Below are positions 42,661 to 53,815 of a DNA stretch of 64,000 nt, piece after piece (within the stretch, counting starts at the first letter, position 1; each line of letters begins with the position of its first letter). Under the pieces are notes generated by a model that searched no databases, had not been told where the DNA came from, and was given only the letters and a program-made list of their open reading frames with translations. This DNA is from Flammulina velutipes (taxonomy: Eukaryota; Basidiomycota; Agaricomycetes; Agaricales; Physalacriaceae): the NCBI GenBank assembly GCA_011800155.1, contig CM022375.1:1736001-1800000 (forward strand), read 5' to 3'. Made by a program: the position numbers and the translations under genes.

Positions 42661-42889
42661 ATGGCTACATGGGTGAGTTCACCCATGACATCTACTACAC
42701 TAAGATTGATGACATGGGCAAAGCACCTGCATGTTGTTTAGAAACAGAAGGAAACATAATGAGAACATACATGAGCTCATTTTCTGAAGCTAACTATACT
42801 GTCAACTCAAGACGCATATGGAAACCTTCAACCTCAATGCAGGTAGCACCATTGTTGACTGCATTATCTAATGTTCGAAGTAAAGGCGG
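42661..42889. other. Degraded DNA before the tyrosine-recombinase element
   Basis: No supported feature; one 77-codon frame without domain. Confidence 0.25.
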
Positions 42890-43885
42890 GTTCCGAGGGT
42901 AAGGAGGCTTTTCAGAGGCCTCTGCCTCGACTCACAGTTCCGTAACCGCACTCCTACCTCCTTCACTATGCCTCCTACCTTATACCACTTGGTCCGCGGC
43001 CATAGCTTCACTCGCTATCTTGCAAACAAGCAAAGTCTGCTCTCAAAAAGTTGAGCACTTTGGTTGTTTCCGCTATTTTCACTATCTTGCTCGCTGGCGA
43101 CCCTATCGTGCTATACACCATTCGAACGGTCATTTAACGCGCTACTCGACACCACTTTTCCCTAGTCGCTGCGACCACTTCTGCATTCGCTAGAACGCAA
43201 AGTCTGCTCTCACGGAGTTGAGCACTCGGGTTTCTCGGCCTGTTCCTGGCCCCGGATCTACAGCTATCCGTTCGGTCATTGCACATTCATAAGCCGGATA
43301 CATATCCGCATCTTGGCGCGCCTAGAGCGACTGCGCAGCACGCAATCCCGAGTCGGGATTGTGCCTTTGCTCCACTTTTGCTCCTAGGCCCCATTCTAGA
43401 TCTTGATAGATGCACTTGGCCCTTGGCTTGCACATGGCGCAGTTGCGTCCGCAGTGGCAGCCAGGGGACGCTCCAAGGCATGTAGTCAATGGTCTGCTGT
43501 GTGCTCACCCTTTCTGCCCTTTGTGCTCCGCACTTGTGCATTGAGGTGAGTGCACAGTCTGCTTGTTGGATCCTAGCTCGATCTGACAGCCCCAGTTTGC
43601 AGTGAACTTGCCTTTGTTGTCCACAGAGCTTCGCTCTAGTGTTCTATTCACTGCTAACTGGTATGTCTACCAGTTTGCCTCGCAAACTGATGCTTATTAC
43701 TGTAGTCCGCTTCTCTTGCCTTTGAAAAGCTTCGCTTTTCTTGTGTCTGTATTGGGTGCTATAGGTATGCAACAGAGCTTCGCTCTTGAGCATCATTTAC
43801 TTACCTGTATTGGGTGCTATAGCCACTCTGTGTTTTTTGCTCTATCTGCCTGCTCCTTCGTCGCACATCACTCCCAAATCTCTCT

Positions 43886-45190
43886 ATGTCTCATGTCTCT
43901 GATTCAGAGTCTGAGATTGAGCTTCCACCACCTCGTCCAGCTAGGACTTCAGCCCCTCGTCGTCCTATCCTCTCCTCTGAGCCTGACGAGACCGCTGAGG
44001 AGGTCCGGCAGCGTGCACTGCGCTTGCAGGACCTTGTTAGCCGCTTCGAAGATGGTGAATTCCCCTCGTTGCGCGATTTCTACACTGCTTGTCGCGCTAC
44101 AGGAGCCAGCAATGCAGAAATCCTCGACTACCAGGACCAAATCCGACCTATCTACCAGCAGCGTCACGCTCCCATCGCTCCTGAGCCTGTTGCAGACGAC
44201 GCAGAGCCCATTCAAACTGAGGAGGTGCGACGAGCCCTTCATGAAACTCAGTGGGCCGCGTTTGAAGCCAAGGTCAACGCTTTGCAGGACACTGAACCGG
44301 TCTCTACTGCCTTCCTGGACCGTCTCCTTGCGTCTGCTTCTACCTCCACTTCCGGAATCTCGAGTTCCGTCCTTGCAGCTGCCCCTCACCTTGCCAAACT
44401 CATTACTCCGGAGTCGCAGGACCCCATCTTGCAACAAACCTTCAAGTTGCGGTCCGCGTTCGGAGCTGAGAAGGACGTCGATGGTATCGTTGACCTCCTC
44501 CAGTCCCAGCATATCCTTGATCCTTTCGCCCGGTCCCTGTGGCGCCTCATTGTCCAGGACCGCTTTGTCGATTTCGAAAAGCTCTATGCATCCATTGTGG
44601 GCTCGTCTGATGTCTATGATGATGGCAAGGAGTTTGCTGGTGGTTACTTGCTGGTCAAGAAGGAAGGCTTTGCTGCACGTCGTCCGCTCTCTAACGAAGC
44701 GGACTGGACTCGTGTTTTTGAGGCTTGGTCCTCTGGTGTTGGACTTGTCTATCCACACCGCATTCCGGAGCTTGTTGCCTATCGCAAGCTTATCATTGAG
44801 CTCTTTCGAGCCGGATCTGCGGACCCCCTCTTCCCTATTCGTGTGGATAAGGATGTTCGTGAGCGCTATTCCAAGGCGCCTTTCCACATGGATGACCGCA
44901 ATGTCATCTCTCTTCCCCTCCTGTCTCAACTCCTTCGTGCAGGCCCTTCTTCGCAGAAGCGCTCACTTGAGGACCGCATCCAGCAGGCGCCTGGCAAGTG
45001 TCGTGCAGTGGTGTGTCTCAACTGGAACCTTGGTCGTTGCTCGGAGCCTTGCGTTGGGAAGCGCATGCATGGCCAGTGCTCCGAGTGTAGTGGTAAACAT
45101 GCTGCCAATACCAGGGACCAGTGCAGAATCGCTCTCTCAGCCAAGCGAAGCATCTCTGGTGGCGGAACGGGTGCTAGCAGCTCAGCTTAG
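43886..45190 (+). CDS. Gag-like protein of the tyrosine-recombinase element
   Basis: 434-aa frame beginning MSHVSDSESEIELPPPRPA. The largely helical body includes LRDFYTACRATGASNAE, HETQWAAFEAKVNAL, LDPFARSLWRLIVQDRF and ELVAYRKLIIELFRAG. It ends in a Cys/His cluster, CRAVVCLNWNLGRCSEPC, MHGQCSECSGKHAA and DQC, a CCCH/CCHC-like zinc knuckle region. It overlaps the next frame, which is open across the gag stop, so pol is probably expressed by frameshift or reinitiation. A 713-codon frame starting at 43602 covers the same bases but is only meaningful after about 45190. Confidence 0.75.
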   Translation: MSHVSDSESEIELPPPRPARTSAPRRPILSSEPDETAEEVRQRALRLQDLVSRFEDGEFPSLRDFYTACRATGASNAEILDYQDQIRPIYQQRHAPIAPEPVADDAEPIQTEEVRRALHETQWAAFEAKVNALQDTEPVSTAFLDRLLASASTSTSGISSSVLAAAPHLAKLITPESQDPILQQTFKLRSAFGAEKDVDGIVDLLQSQHILDPFARSLWRLIVQDRFVDFEKLYASIVGSSDVYDDGKEFAGGYLLVKKEGFAARRPLSNEADWTRVFEAWSSGVGLVYPHRIPELVAYRKLIIELFRAGSADPLFPIRVDKDVRERYSKAPFHMDDRNVISLPLLSQLLRAGPSSQKRSLEDRIQQAPGKCRAVVCLNWNLGRCSEPCVGKRMHGQCSECSGKHAANTRDQCRIALSAKRSISGGGTGASSSA

Positions 45191-47056
45191 GACGAGATCG
45201 CTTGGAAAGCGCAAAGCGTCGGACTCTGGTGGAGATCCTGGGCCTCGTTTCAAGCGAGGCTATGTCTTTACTCTGCGTGTATCATTATCTGCTCAATCAA
45301 CAGAGCCTCCCTCCATTTCTTCCACTTATACTGCTGCTTCGCTCCCCTCTCCACCTGATTGCATCCTCAATGACCCCCAGATCCAAGCCTCACTGGCTGC
45401 GCTATCCGCCTATATCAAAGTCTCTACTCCCTTTGACGTTGACCGCCTCGAACGCATCCTCTCCACTCATCCCAACCAACCTTTTGTTGCCTCTGTCATT
45501 TGTTCGCTTCGTGTAGGCTTCTGGCAGTTCCATGATGGCGAGTGGGAGCAGCATCTGAAGGAGCGCTATGAGAACTACTCAGACGACTCGGTGGACTTGG
45601 CTGAGATCCGCAAATACCGTGATCAGGAGGTGACTGCAGGTCGTTGGAGCCCAGCGCTTCCGGCCAACTTCCTGGTATGCGGGTCTCGCCTATGTTTGTT
45701 GTCTGGCAGCGCGACGGTGACAAGGAGAAGGCTCACATCGTGATGGACCACTCAGGCAATGGTCTCAACGATGGCATCTCTTGTGAAGACGCCAAAGTCC
45801 GGTACGACGATATGCATTCATTTGCACAAGTCCTGGATGATGTGCGCCGCTCTCACCCTCACGAAGACCTTGTTCTCTTCAAGAGCGATGTCTCCAAGGC
45901 ATTCCTTAATCTCCCAGCACATCCGATTTGGCAGCTGCACCAAGTCGTCACTGTGGATGGCCGCTTCCACCTCGTTCGTCGCCTTATCCTGGGCACCCGG
46001 ACATCACCTCGTTGTTGGTGTTCGCTTTCTGGCCTTCTTAACTGGGCTGCCTGGCAGTTAGGCATTCCAGACCTCCATGATTACATGGACGACTTCTTTG
46101 GCTGGGACTTTAACCGCAACCTTGTCCTTTTCCATGGCAAGCAGCGGCCACATCGTCAAGTCCAACTCCTCGTCTTCTGGGACTACATCGCGTGTCCTTA
46201 CGACGACAAGAAGCAGGAGCATGGCACCTCTCTCAAAATCATCGGTTTCTGGGTTGACATCACTCGAGGCTCTATGTCTCTGTCCCCGGACTCTATCACT
46301 CTCATGGTTGCAGACATCTCTGGCTTCCTGGCTCATCCCTCTCGCAAGCCTCCTCTTCGTGATTGGCAGCGCTTGGCCGGATATTTGAACTGGGCACTCA
46401 ATGTCCTGCCTTGGGCTCGTCCAGCGTTGACTGAGATGTATCGCAAAATGCGAGGCAAGTCTATTAGCTTTCGCGGTATCCCTATCAACGCGGAGGTGAA
46501 GCAGGACTTGACTTGGTTTATCACTGTTGCAGAGCAGTGCATTGGCATTCGTTTCGCAGATGCGCAGTCTTGGGCAGACTCTGATGCAGACTTTGTTGGT
46601 TGGACCGATGCGAGCAACCTGGGCTTATCCTTTGTCTATGCAGGCAATGGGTTCGCTTATCAGCTTCGTCCACCAGCAGCTACAGCTCCGAAGACAGACA
46701 TATTCTTTCGTGAGCTGCTAGCTATTCTTTGTCTCATCCATCATGCCGCTTCAATGTCCTCTCCCCCTCGTCGAATCCTTATCCACTCGGACAGCATGGA
46801 CTCTGTTGCAGTCTTCAACAGCTTGGCCGCTTCCGAGTCCTCTCACAACTCCATTCTTCTTGCTGTTGCTGAGATTGTTCTGCGCACTGGCATTGATGTC
46901 CGAGTTCGGCACATTGCTGGTAAGCTGAACGTCCGGGCAGACCTGTTGTCTCGCCTGTTGTTTGTCGATTATGGCAAGCAGTTTCCCTCTGACCGCGTCC
47001 GCTCGTTTGAGCCTCCAAGAGAGCTCCTGCCGACGCGATGGAGAGAGTGCTTTTAG
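45191..47056 (+). pseudogene. RT-RNase H of the tyrosine-recombinase element, frameshifted
   Basis: The N-terminal part (GKRKASDSGGDPGPRF, HPNQPFVASVICSLRVGFW, EIRKYRDQEVTAGRWSPALP) is in one frame up to about 45660. The remainder, from LPGMRVSPMFVVWQRDG, is in another, so an indel has occurred near 45660. RT motifs: AHIVMDHSGNGLNDG, FKSDVSKAFLNLP, LILGTRTSP and the YMDD box LHDYMDDFFGW. RNase H: FVGWTDASNLGLSFVY, FFRELLAILCLIHHA, ILIHSDSMDSV and HIAGKLNVRADLLSR. It overlaps the recombinase frame by 19 bases. Confidence 0.8.
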
Positions 47057-48039
47057 AGGCCTTGGGCGAGGAGAGTGTGCGCAAATCTGCCAACTCTTCT
47101 TGCCCACCCATGGACTTGGAGAAACTAGACAAACTTGTCCTCTATCTCCAGGTCCATGCCATCGAGCGCTCCACTCGCAACAACTACGCTACTGGGGCCC
47201 GCGATTATCTCCGGTTTTGCAGAATCCATAACCTCCCACTCGATCCCACTCCCCAGACTCTATCTCGCTATATCGCATACACCTCTCGTTTCATTGCTTC
47301 GGGTCCCAAGTACTTGACTGGGGCTCGTCACTTTCTCAAGGACTTCTTTCCGGATTTTACAGCTGCCAGAGCAGATGCTGCGGTGCAGGCCACCATTCGC
47401 GGTTCCAAGAAGCTTCGAGCTGACCCCATACGTCGTAAGCCTCCACTCCGGACCTCTCATCTTCAAGCATTCCTTGATATTGCCAACACCTCTGGTCTCT
47501 ACAACGACCTTCTCTTCATTACCATGCTCGCTTGTGGCTTCTATGCCCTTCATCGGATGAGTGAGCTCACTCAGCCCAACCAGCACTCACTTCGAGATTG
47601 GAGAAAGATCATCAAACGAGCTTCTCTCCATTTCTCCAAAGGCGAAGCTGGCTACACACTTCCTTATCACAAAAGCGACCCATTCTATCATGGCTCCGCC
47701 ATTCTTTTCACAGATCAGGACATTGCCAACCCTTCGGAGCTGCTTAGGCGCTTCGTGAAGCGTAGGGATCGTCTTCATGGTGCGAGAGCTGCGCTCTTTA
47801 TCTGTGAAGATGGTTCTATTCCAACTCGTTCTTGGTTCGAGTCCAGGTTCTTCACTGTGGTTGGCAAGGAGTATGGACTTCACTCAGTTTGAGCTGGTGG
47901 TGCCACTTTCTATGCCGGACTTGGTGTTTCTGAAGCGGTGATGCAGGCACTAGGGCGGTGGTCATCATCCGCTTGGACTATCTACATTCGTGATAATCCT
48001 GCTGTACGCGCTGCTCAAGAGCTAGCTGGTCGCAATTAA
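47038..48039 (+). pseudogene. Tyrosine recombinase with stop at catalytic arginine
   Basis: Starts MERVLLEALGEESVRK. N-terminal core-binding region IERSTRNNYATGARDYLRF and LTGARHFLKDFFPDF; the catalytic domain has the first arginine in ACGFYALHRMSEL. The H-x-x-R motif reads GLHSV, then TGA, then AGGATFYAGLGVSEAVMQAL. After the stop the frame continues through LGRWSSSAWTIYIRDNP (tyrosine at the expected site) to ELAGRN and TAA at 48037-48039. TGA in place of CGA removes the second catalytic Arg, a single C-to-T change. The enzyme would otherwise integrate the circular cDNA. Confidence 0.85.
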
Positions 48040-48258
48040 ATCATCCTTTTTCCTACTCTCCTCGCGTCTCGTTCACATTTCTTTCACCACCACCATCCCC
48101 CACACACATCATATCATACACCTATAGCCGTTCTCGATCGCTAGCTGGTCGCAATTAAATCATCCTTTTTCCTACTCTCCTCGCGTCTCGTTCACATTTC
48201 TTTCACCACCACCATCCCCCACACACATCATATCATACACCTATAGCCGTTCTCGATC
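48021..48258 (+). repeat. 119-bp tandem duplication at the 3' end of the tyrosine-recombinase element
   Basis: Two adjacent, essentially identical units (48021-48139 and 48140-48258) beginning GCTAGCTGGTCGCAATT and ending GCCGTTCTCGATC. Unit 1 covers the last codons of the recombinase. It is followed by a GC-rich hairpin GGGGCTTCGGCCCC. Such terminal duplications recall the split direct repeats of Ngaro-type elements. Confidence 0.85.
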
Positions 48259-48339
48259 CACAATTCTATGGGGGGCTTCGGCCCCGGTTTTGGCCTACAC
48301 CCAGCTCTTGTGACCTTAAGCAGAGGCACCAGTCCAAGC

Positions 48340-49872
48340 TAACAAGTATCAACATCAATACAACAATTTTCATGTTGTCCTTAATGCTTACTCTTGAAAT
48401 CTTCTTCTTAACATCAACGATGCCGACACACACCCACATGTCCTTCAGTGTGTGACACTATTCAAACAAATCTGAGAAGTTTTCCATGATGGTGCCACAG
48501 TGTGAGTGAGTGCAGCTATCGGGTGTAGCAGTACTTTTTGCTGGTGGTCTTGTCAACCTACATCCTGTTGATGCACATTGTATTAATGCAAGTATGAAAG
48601 GCCCCAAAATTTGTGATTCTAAGAAGCATTCTTAGTGACGAACCTATGAGTACAAGAACCTCTAGTTACAGACTCAATAAGCGAATAAGATACAGTGTAG
48701 GGAGTTCCCTTCCAACACACTTGTTCACTCTGTCGTTCCAAAAGCATGAGGAGGTTGAGGCTACAGAGTCATGGTAATGTTACAATGCAATGTAAAACAC
48801 ATACATCATAGTCAGATAATCCACCAATGAAAGCCATTAACTTTGAAGCTTCAGGATGATTGATATGTATCAATGTGCTAGTTCTATACAGTTCTCGTTG
48901 TGGTCCTGTCACTTTCAAGAAGTTAAGTTGAGTTCTAGTTTGCCAAGAAAAAGATCTGTAGCTGAGGGCTGTTTGTCGACTCCCCTACTCAATGTAATCA
49001 ACCAAGACTACATGGATAGATATTATCCTGATTACACAACTCCTCTCTGGCAACAGCAGGAACTGCAGGTGTCGTCAAGCTCCTACCATAGTCAAATGCT
49101 TGCGACAGTGGCTCTGGTACAAGCCCACTCAATGCAATCACAATCCACTTCAGTAGGGTGTCAAGATTAGGTTGGGTCAGGTTACAGACCATGTCTTTTA
49201 TGTCAGAATTTAGAATTCTACTTTCACTGATGGAGGGCCTCCTCTGTGTGACATTCTGACCAGTAACTGTGGGACAGGACTGTTGATAAAAGTTATGGTC
49301 CATGTCATCAATTGAAAGAGTACCCTCATTCATGTTGCAAAGAATCTTCGTACAACTGCACAGATGTAGGTCACCTTGGATAACACACATTCTGTAACCA
49401 ACTTGCTAAGAGACTGATTTTGAGAATGGAATAGAAAATAGAAGTGGTGAACGTACCAAGGATGAGCTGAATCTGAGCTGGATCTTGCCTACTTAGAGGT
49501 GACATCAACCTTCTCTGTTTGGGAATGACCACCAAGGTGGGTGTTCAACAGGTGAAACACCAATGAAGTACATGTTTGTCATCTTCAGCAAGACACATAT
49601 AACAAACAGCACAACGAGCAGTATTTTTCTTATTAACTTTGTTAATCTGTGCTGTTAACTTTTGACTAAAAGGGTTCTGTGCTTTCCTGTCCGCTTCGTA
49701 ACTTTGTAGCACACCTTGTTTATTTCCCTCCTGGTTTCCAGGATCTTTCTTCTAAGTAGTAATCCATCTTGAGCGATTGACCAGCATCAGAGTCTTTGTA
49801 ACACTAACTATAACTGATCATGACTGGTTATAACTGCCCTCTCAGTAACTGGTTAGGATTCACGACTGGTTA
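48340..49872. other. AT-rich degraded DNA
   Basis: No gene supported. Short frames around 48856-49390 lack domains. A GGTTGGGTCAGGTTACAG motif near 49170 resembles sub-terminal hAT repeats. Old repeat debris. Confidence 0.3.
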
Positions 49873-50115
49873 AGGTTATATACATATATCTTTGAATATA
49901 AGGTGTTCCCAGGTCATGGCAAGTTGATAGTATGGCCCAAAGCTATGTGGTCCGGGTTTTTGGCATTTTGATCATATGCAAGAGTTTCGTTGACTTGGGG
50001 ACCTAACTGAGTGACATATGCAATGCTCTAAAGGTGTCTGAACAACCTACAAGTAGTTTCAGGTTGCCCCAATGCGAGGGCAAAGTGCTGCTCCATTTTT
50101 GGTGCTTTTTGATTA
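49873..50115 (+). repeat. Diverged arm fragment of the foldback element family
   Basis: Matches roughly 27965-28200 of the palindromic element: CATATATCTTTGAATATAAG, CCCAGGTCATGGCAAGTTG, TTTTTGGCATTTTGATCATA and GGCAAAGTGCTGCTCC. A hAT-like TAGAGTTTAAAAGTTAGG terminus follows directly at 50106. Confidence 0.7.
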
Positions 50116-50424
50116 GAGTTTAAAAGTTAGGTCAGGTCAGGTTATAGACCCACTTCTTGCTCTAACCTAACCTTAACCAGTTGGTCAAAAGTCCAGATTT
50201 GCTCTAATGTCATTATCTTCTACTAGCTCCTCTTCTAGGTGGTGGTGGATTCAGGGAAGGGCTGGTACACATCGTCAATGGTAAGTTGCCAAATGCCAAT
50301 GTGGTGGGTCAGAAGGCCGAGTCGTCCACGTGACTCCTATTTCTTGCTTACCTGCCAGTGCCACGTCAAATTTCAATCTTATATGATGCTGGGCAGATCG
50401 ACACCTAAAAGCTTAATAATACGA

Positions 50425-50585
50425 GGGCTTCCCAGTCCTGCCTAGTCGACCTGACTCTTGAATGAACCTGTAGCAGTAGAGGCATGCCAAGATGAACACA
50501 ATAGCAAACTCGAGCGTGATCGATTCTGAGTCCAAACACCAGTGTGCATATCATCCAGGCATGTTCAGGCACTTCCGATTCAATC
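50425..50585 (-). pseudogene. RecQ helicase scrap (inverted copy)
   Basis: Reverse complement of about 51975-52140: shared blocks CACTTCCGA, CCAAACACCAGTGTGCATA, ATCGATTCTGAG (with small changes) and GGGCTTCCCAGTCCTGCC. It encodes the same RecQ motif V/VI region as the plus-strand copy. Confidence 0.55.
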
Positions 50586-50989
50586 CGGAATGGCGCCCAA
50601 ATCTAATGACAGGCGGAATTTGCCGGATTCCAGGTGGCTAGCCCCCGCGGGCACCTGTGGCTGTGCACAATGTGGCTACTTACACAACTATACACATTGA
50701 CCTTAGCTGGCTAGACAGGCAGCTTTTACACTTTATATTACAGCTATGGCTCGAATATCAATTATCGAGTCGAAATGATGGCAAATGGCAAGGCGAGGTC
50801 GAGGCAGATAGAAGTGCTGATGAAGGAGATGGCCTGGGGAGAAAGGTCTCATATATTGCCTAACGACAGCAGAGGTTGAGGCGGTTGCGAAGAAGAATGG
50901 CCTGCTCTACTACCACGCCAATGTCACCTACTTGACAAAACTCGAAACTTGAACATAAAGGAGTCCGCGCATGATTGCTGGGAAAACCC

Positions 50990-51310
50990 GGTTAATCATC
51001 ATTGATTACATGCCTTGGAGCGTCCCCTGGCTGCCACTGCGGACGCAACTGCGCCATGTGCATGCCAAGGGCCAAGTGCATCTATCAAGATCTAGAATGG
51101 GGCCTAGGAGCAAAAGTGGAGCAAAGGTACAATCCCGACTGGGGATTGCGTGCTGCGCAGTCGCTCTAGGCGCGCCAAGTTGCGGATATGTATCCGGCTT
51201 ATGAATGTGCAATGACCGAACAGATAGCTGTAGATCCGGGGCCAGGAACAGGCCAAGAAACACGAGTGCTCAACTCCGTAAGAGCAGACTTTGCGTTGTA
51301 GAGGTAGACA
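50990..51310 (-). repeat. Leader fragment of the tyrosine-recombinase element, inverted
   Basis: Reverse complement of about 43190-43500: TTACATGCCTTGGAGCGTCC, AGATCTAGAATGGGGCCTAG and GAGTGCTCAACTCCGT are all found inverted in the leader of the element at 42890. Confidence 0.8.
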
Positions 51311-51786
51311 TGTGCCTCTCAAATCATCCTAGTGATTGTCTCGAAGCCAGTCTGAAGTGGTGAAGTCTAACAGATACGGTTGAGGTAGTTGACTGGACGA
51401 GACATAATGGTAAGAGGATAAGGTAACCTGGGGCCTTGTTGCAATTCACCCTCATTTCTGCAGACTCACAGTGTGTTAAATACTTGTTCAATGTGACTGT
51501 ATGGCTTGCATTACAACGTAACAATTTATTTAGACAATTGGGGTCGGACTAAGTAAATGTTAGCAATTAAATGAGATATGTCTGAAAATGAAATGTTGAG
51601 TCCGGGGGTCAATGACGACAACAGCGGCCTATCAGACATCACAAATGTCCATTCACCATTATTCGACAGTTACTGTATAAAAGGTAGACATTTCACAAAA
51701 GTAGCTAGGGCTCTCTCATCTCGTGGTTTACTGGTACAAAGGTAAGAACAGGTTTACACTTTTTTAAGCACAACACAGATCCATCA

Positions 51787-51813
51787 GGCCTCTGCTTAAG
51801 GTCACAAGAGCTG
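51787..51813 (-). repeat. Terminal scrap of the tyrosine-recombinase element
   Basis: GCCTCTGCTTAAGGTCACAA followed by GAGCTGG is the reverse complement of the 3' end at about 48301-48327. Confidence 0.6.
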
Positions 51814-51940
51814 GCTCATTACTTCCAGAATTATGACTGACATGTTGACAGACACTGGTTTGACTACCTCCTAAGGTTGAAACCATCATGAGGACCAAAA
51901 ATCTGAAAACCAACAACCTTATGCTCTACGGACTAAACAC

Positions 51941-52160
51941 GTGTCTGTGGCGAAATTGCAACTTACGTCTTCGGAAGTGCCTGAACATGCCTGGATGGTA
52001 TGCACACTGGTGTTTGGACTTAGAATCGATCACGCTCAAGTTCGCTATTGTGTTCATCTTGGCATGCCCCCACTGCTACAGGTTCATTCAAGAGTCAGGT
52101 CGACTAGGCAGGACTGGGAAGCCCTCGTATTATTCGGTGGTTCTGCAGTACAAATGATCC
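51941..52160 (+). pseudogene. RecQ helicase remnant, motif V-VI region
   Basis: One frame reads TLVFGLRIDHAQVRYCVHLG; after a frame change the next reads FIQESGRLGRTGKPSYYSVV. This is the RecQ pattern G.GID...VR...H...P and QESGR.GR.G.P. It is unrelated at the base level to the intact helicase at 31861. With 50425-50585 it forms inverted arms around 1.4 kb. Confidence 0.65.
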
Positions 52161-52615
52161 ACTCATCCGCCAAACGAAGAGGATGTCCATATCACTTGGG
52201 CAGACATGTTGGCATATGTATAAACAAAAGGTTGTTGGTGTCTCGTTCTGGGTGTTTTCGATATAACTCAAAGGTCTTCTTGTGGTGCTATCCCCAATGT
52301 CCTTTGGTGCGATAATTGCGAGGAAAAGAAAGAGGTTAATATCTTTGTATTTCAAACGATACTAGTGAATCCGGAATATCAACTAACCAAGTCACAGTAG
52401 GATGGGTTCACATTCTGTTACCACGTAAAACGGTGACTGTCCAAGCGTTCGTTTAACAGTGATTCATTCTGCTAGTACTTCATGTAGGTATGCCAGCCAT
52501 TCTTCGGAATTTCCCCTACAGACTTTGAACAAAGATTGTCTAATGTCCCATTGTCCACATTCGACCTTTCCAATTGCCTGTTTATTATACTACGGTGTTA
52601 TGAGGATACCCTTGA

Positions 52616-53015
52616 CTGTTGTGGCCTCTGGTTTGAAAGGTTTCACAAGTAAGAATTCTTCCTGTAATGAGAAAGGTGTTTTTGTGAATTGTTGAATTAT
52701 CATAATTGGACCAAAGAGCTCATCTGCAGCACACACAAACAAGTTGATGGCCTGTAATCGGGTGAGGTCGTGGTGGTAAGAGGGAAAGCATATACCTTGA
52801 TCAGTATAATGCCTCAGTCCATTATTCCATAGGCAGTACCCCAGCGTGTGATCTTGCATGATGAAATATTGGACCTGTTGGCCCGATGCCTGAATCTGAA
52901 TAGGTTAGGCATTATACCTTGACAGCAAGAGGCTGAAGAGCTGCAATCCAACTCTCCCATAATCTATCTGATTGCTAGGAAGACTGGGGTCGAACTCCCA
53001 TATAGCAGTTGTTCC
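52616..53015 (-). repeat. 0.4-kb duplicated segment, copy 2
   Basis: Direct repeat of 42257-42660; see that entry. This copy keeps the 15 bases missing from copy 1 (AAGTTGATGGCCTGT). Confidence 0.6.
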
Positions 53016-53639
53016 AAGAAACACTTGAAAGCAACAAGGAATACCAAATCATTGAGATAACGAATTTGTTAGGTTTTTAAATGAAAAAATGCCAGAGTAG
53101 GTAGCCCAGCTGCTGTGGTTGTTCCACCGTTGCAGGGTACTCGAACTACTACTTGTGCTTATTGGCAGAATAGAATTCAATATACTTGGTTCTAATACAT
53201 CACTAGGATTCACCCAACACCTATCGTATGAATGCAATGCCAGTGCTTGTATCTATAATGTTCTTTGGTCCCTCTTACCTCTAGAGTGAAGCTCCGGTAA
53301 TTGAACCAGATGATCTCAACCTCCGCTGCAGTAAGAGGACAGTCAGAACCTCAATCAATGAGAGGTGTTGAGGATGTCGTGAAGGATATGTTCTTTTTTG
53401 GACAGCTTCAAAATAGGTTCTGATCAGGTTCAGACACCTCCAGACGAGGACATCAACAATATCGCTCCCTACGGTATAGACTTGGAGGAACTAGAGGACC
53501 GTGATATTCTCTGACATCACAATGTTTATAATGAGGGCTCTACCCCGAGGAGAACACTCTCGTTCTGTAGCTTGTCGTAGTCCATGACAGTTTCATGCCT
53601 CTACCCACTCTAAGGTATTCTTTCAGTTTGGTTCAAAAC
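53016..53639. other. Degraded DNA
   Basis: No supported feature. Confidence 0.25.
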
Positions 53640-53815
53640 CTGTTCAAGAGTGGACTCCCAACGCAAGGCTCCGAGCAACGACCAAGATTCCAGTTAAGAC
53701 ACACCACTGCATGACGCTTGCCAGGCACCTGCTAGATGTGGTCCTCAAGCGAGCGCTTCTGCGAAGGAGTTGGAAGAGGAGGGGAAGAGAGATATTGCGG
53801 TCATTTCCCATGACT
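53640..53815 (-). pseudogene. Gag fragment of the tyrosine-recombinase element
   Basis: Reverse complement of about 44898-45058: CAACGCAAGGCTCCGAGCAA, CTTGCCAGGCACCTGCT and AGCGAGCGCTTCTGCGAAG match the zinc-knuckle end of gag, with point changes. Confidence 0.8.

Larger units (their letters stand above)
42890..48330 (+). mobile_element. Tyrosine-recombinase (DIRS/Ngaro-like) retroelement, near full length but dead
   Basis: Contains gag, RT-RNase H and tyrosine recombinase in this order and no integrase or LTR pair, as in DIRS-order elements. Ends are approximate: the left has AGAGGCCTCTGCCTCG (42913-42928) and the right TTAAGCAGAGGCACC (48317-48331), sharing GCAGAGGC in inverted form. A leader of about 0.95 kb precedes gag and contains a repeated CAAAGTCTGCTCTCA motif (about 43033 and 43200). 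A 119-bp tandem duplication follows the recombinase. Pol is frameshifted and the recombinase has a stop at its second catalytic arginine. At least six other pieces of this family lie in the window. Confidence 0.8.

Noticed and set aside
43602..45190. First half of a 713-codon open frame on the plus strand
   Set aside because: It overlaps the gag frame starting at 43886 and has no domain there; only its part after about 45190 matches the RT N-terminus, which is annotated separately.
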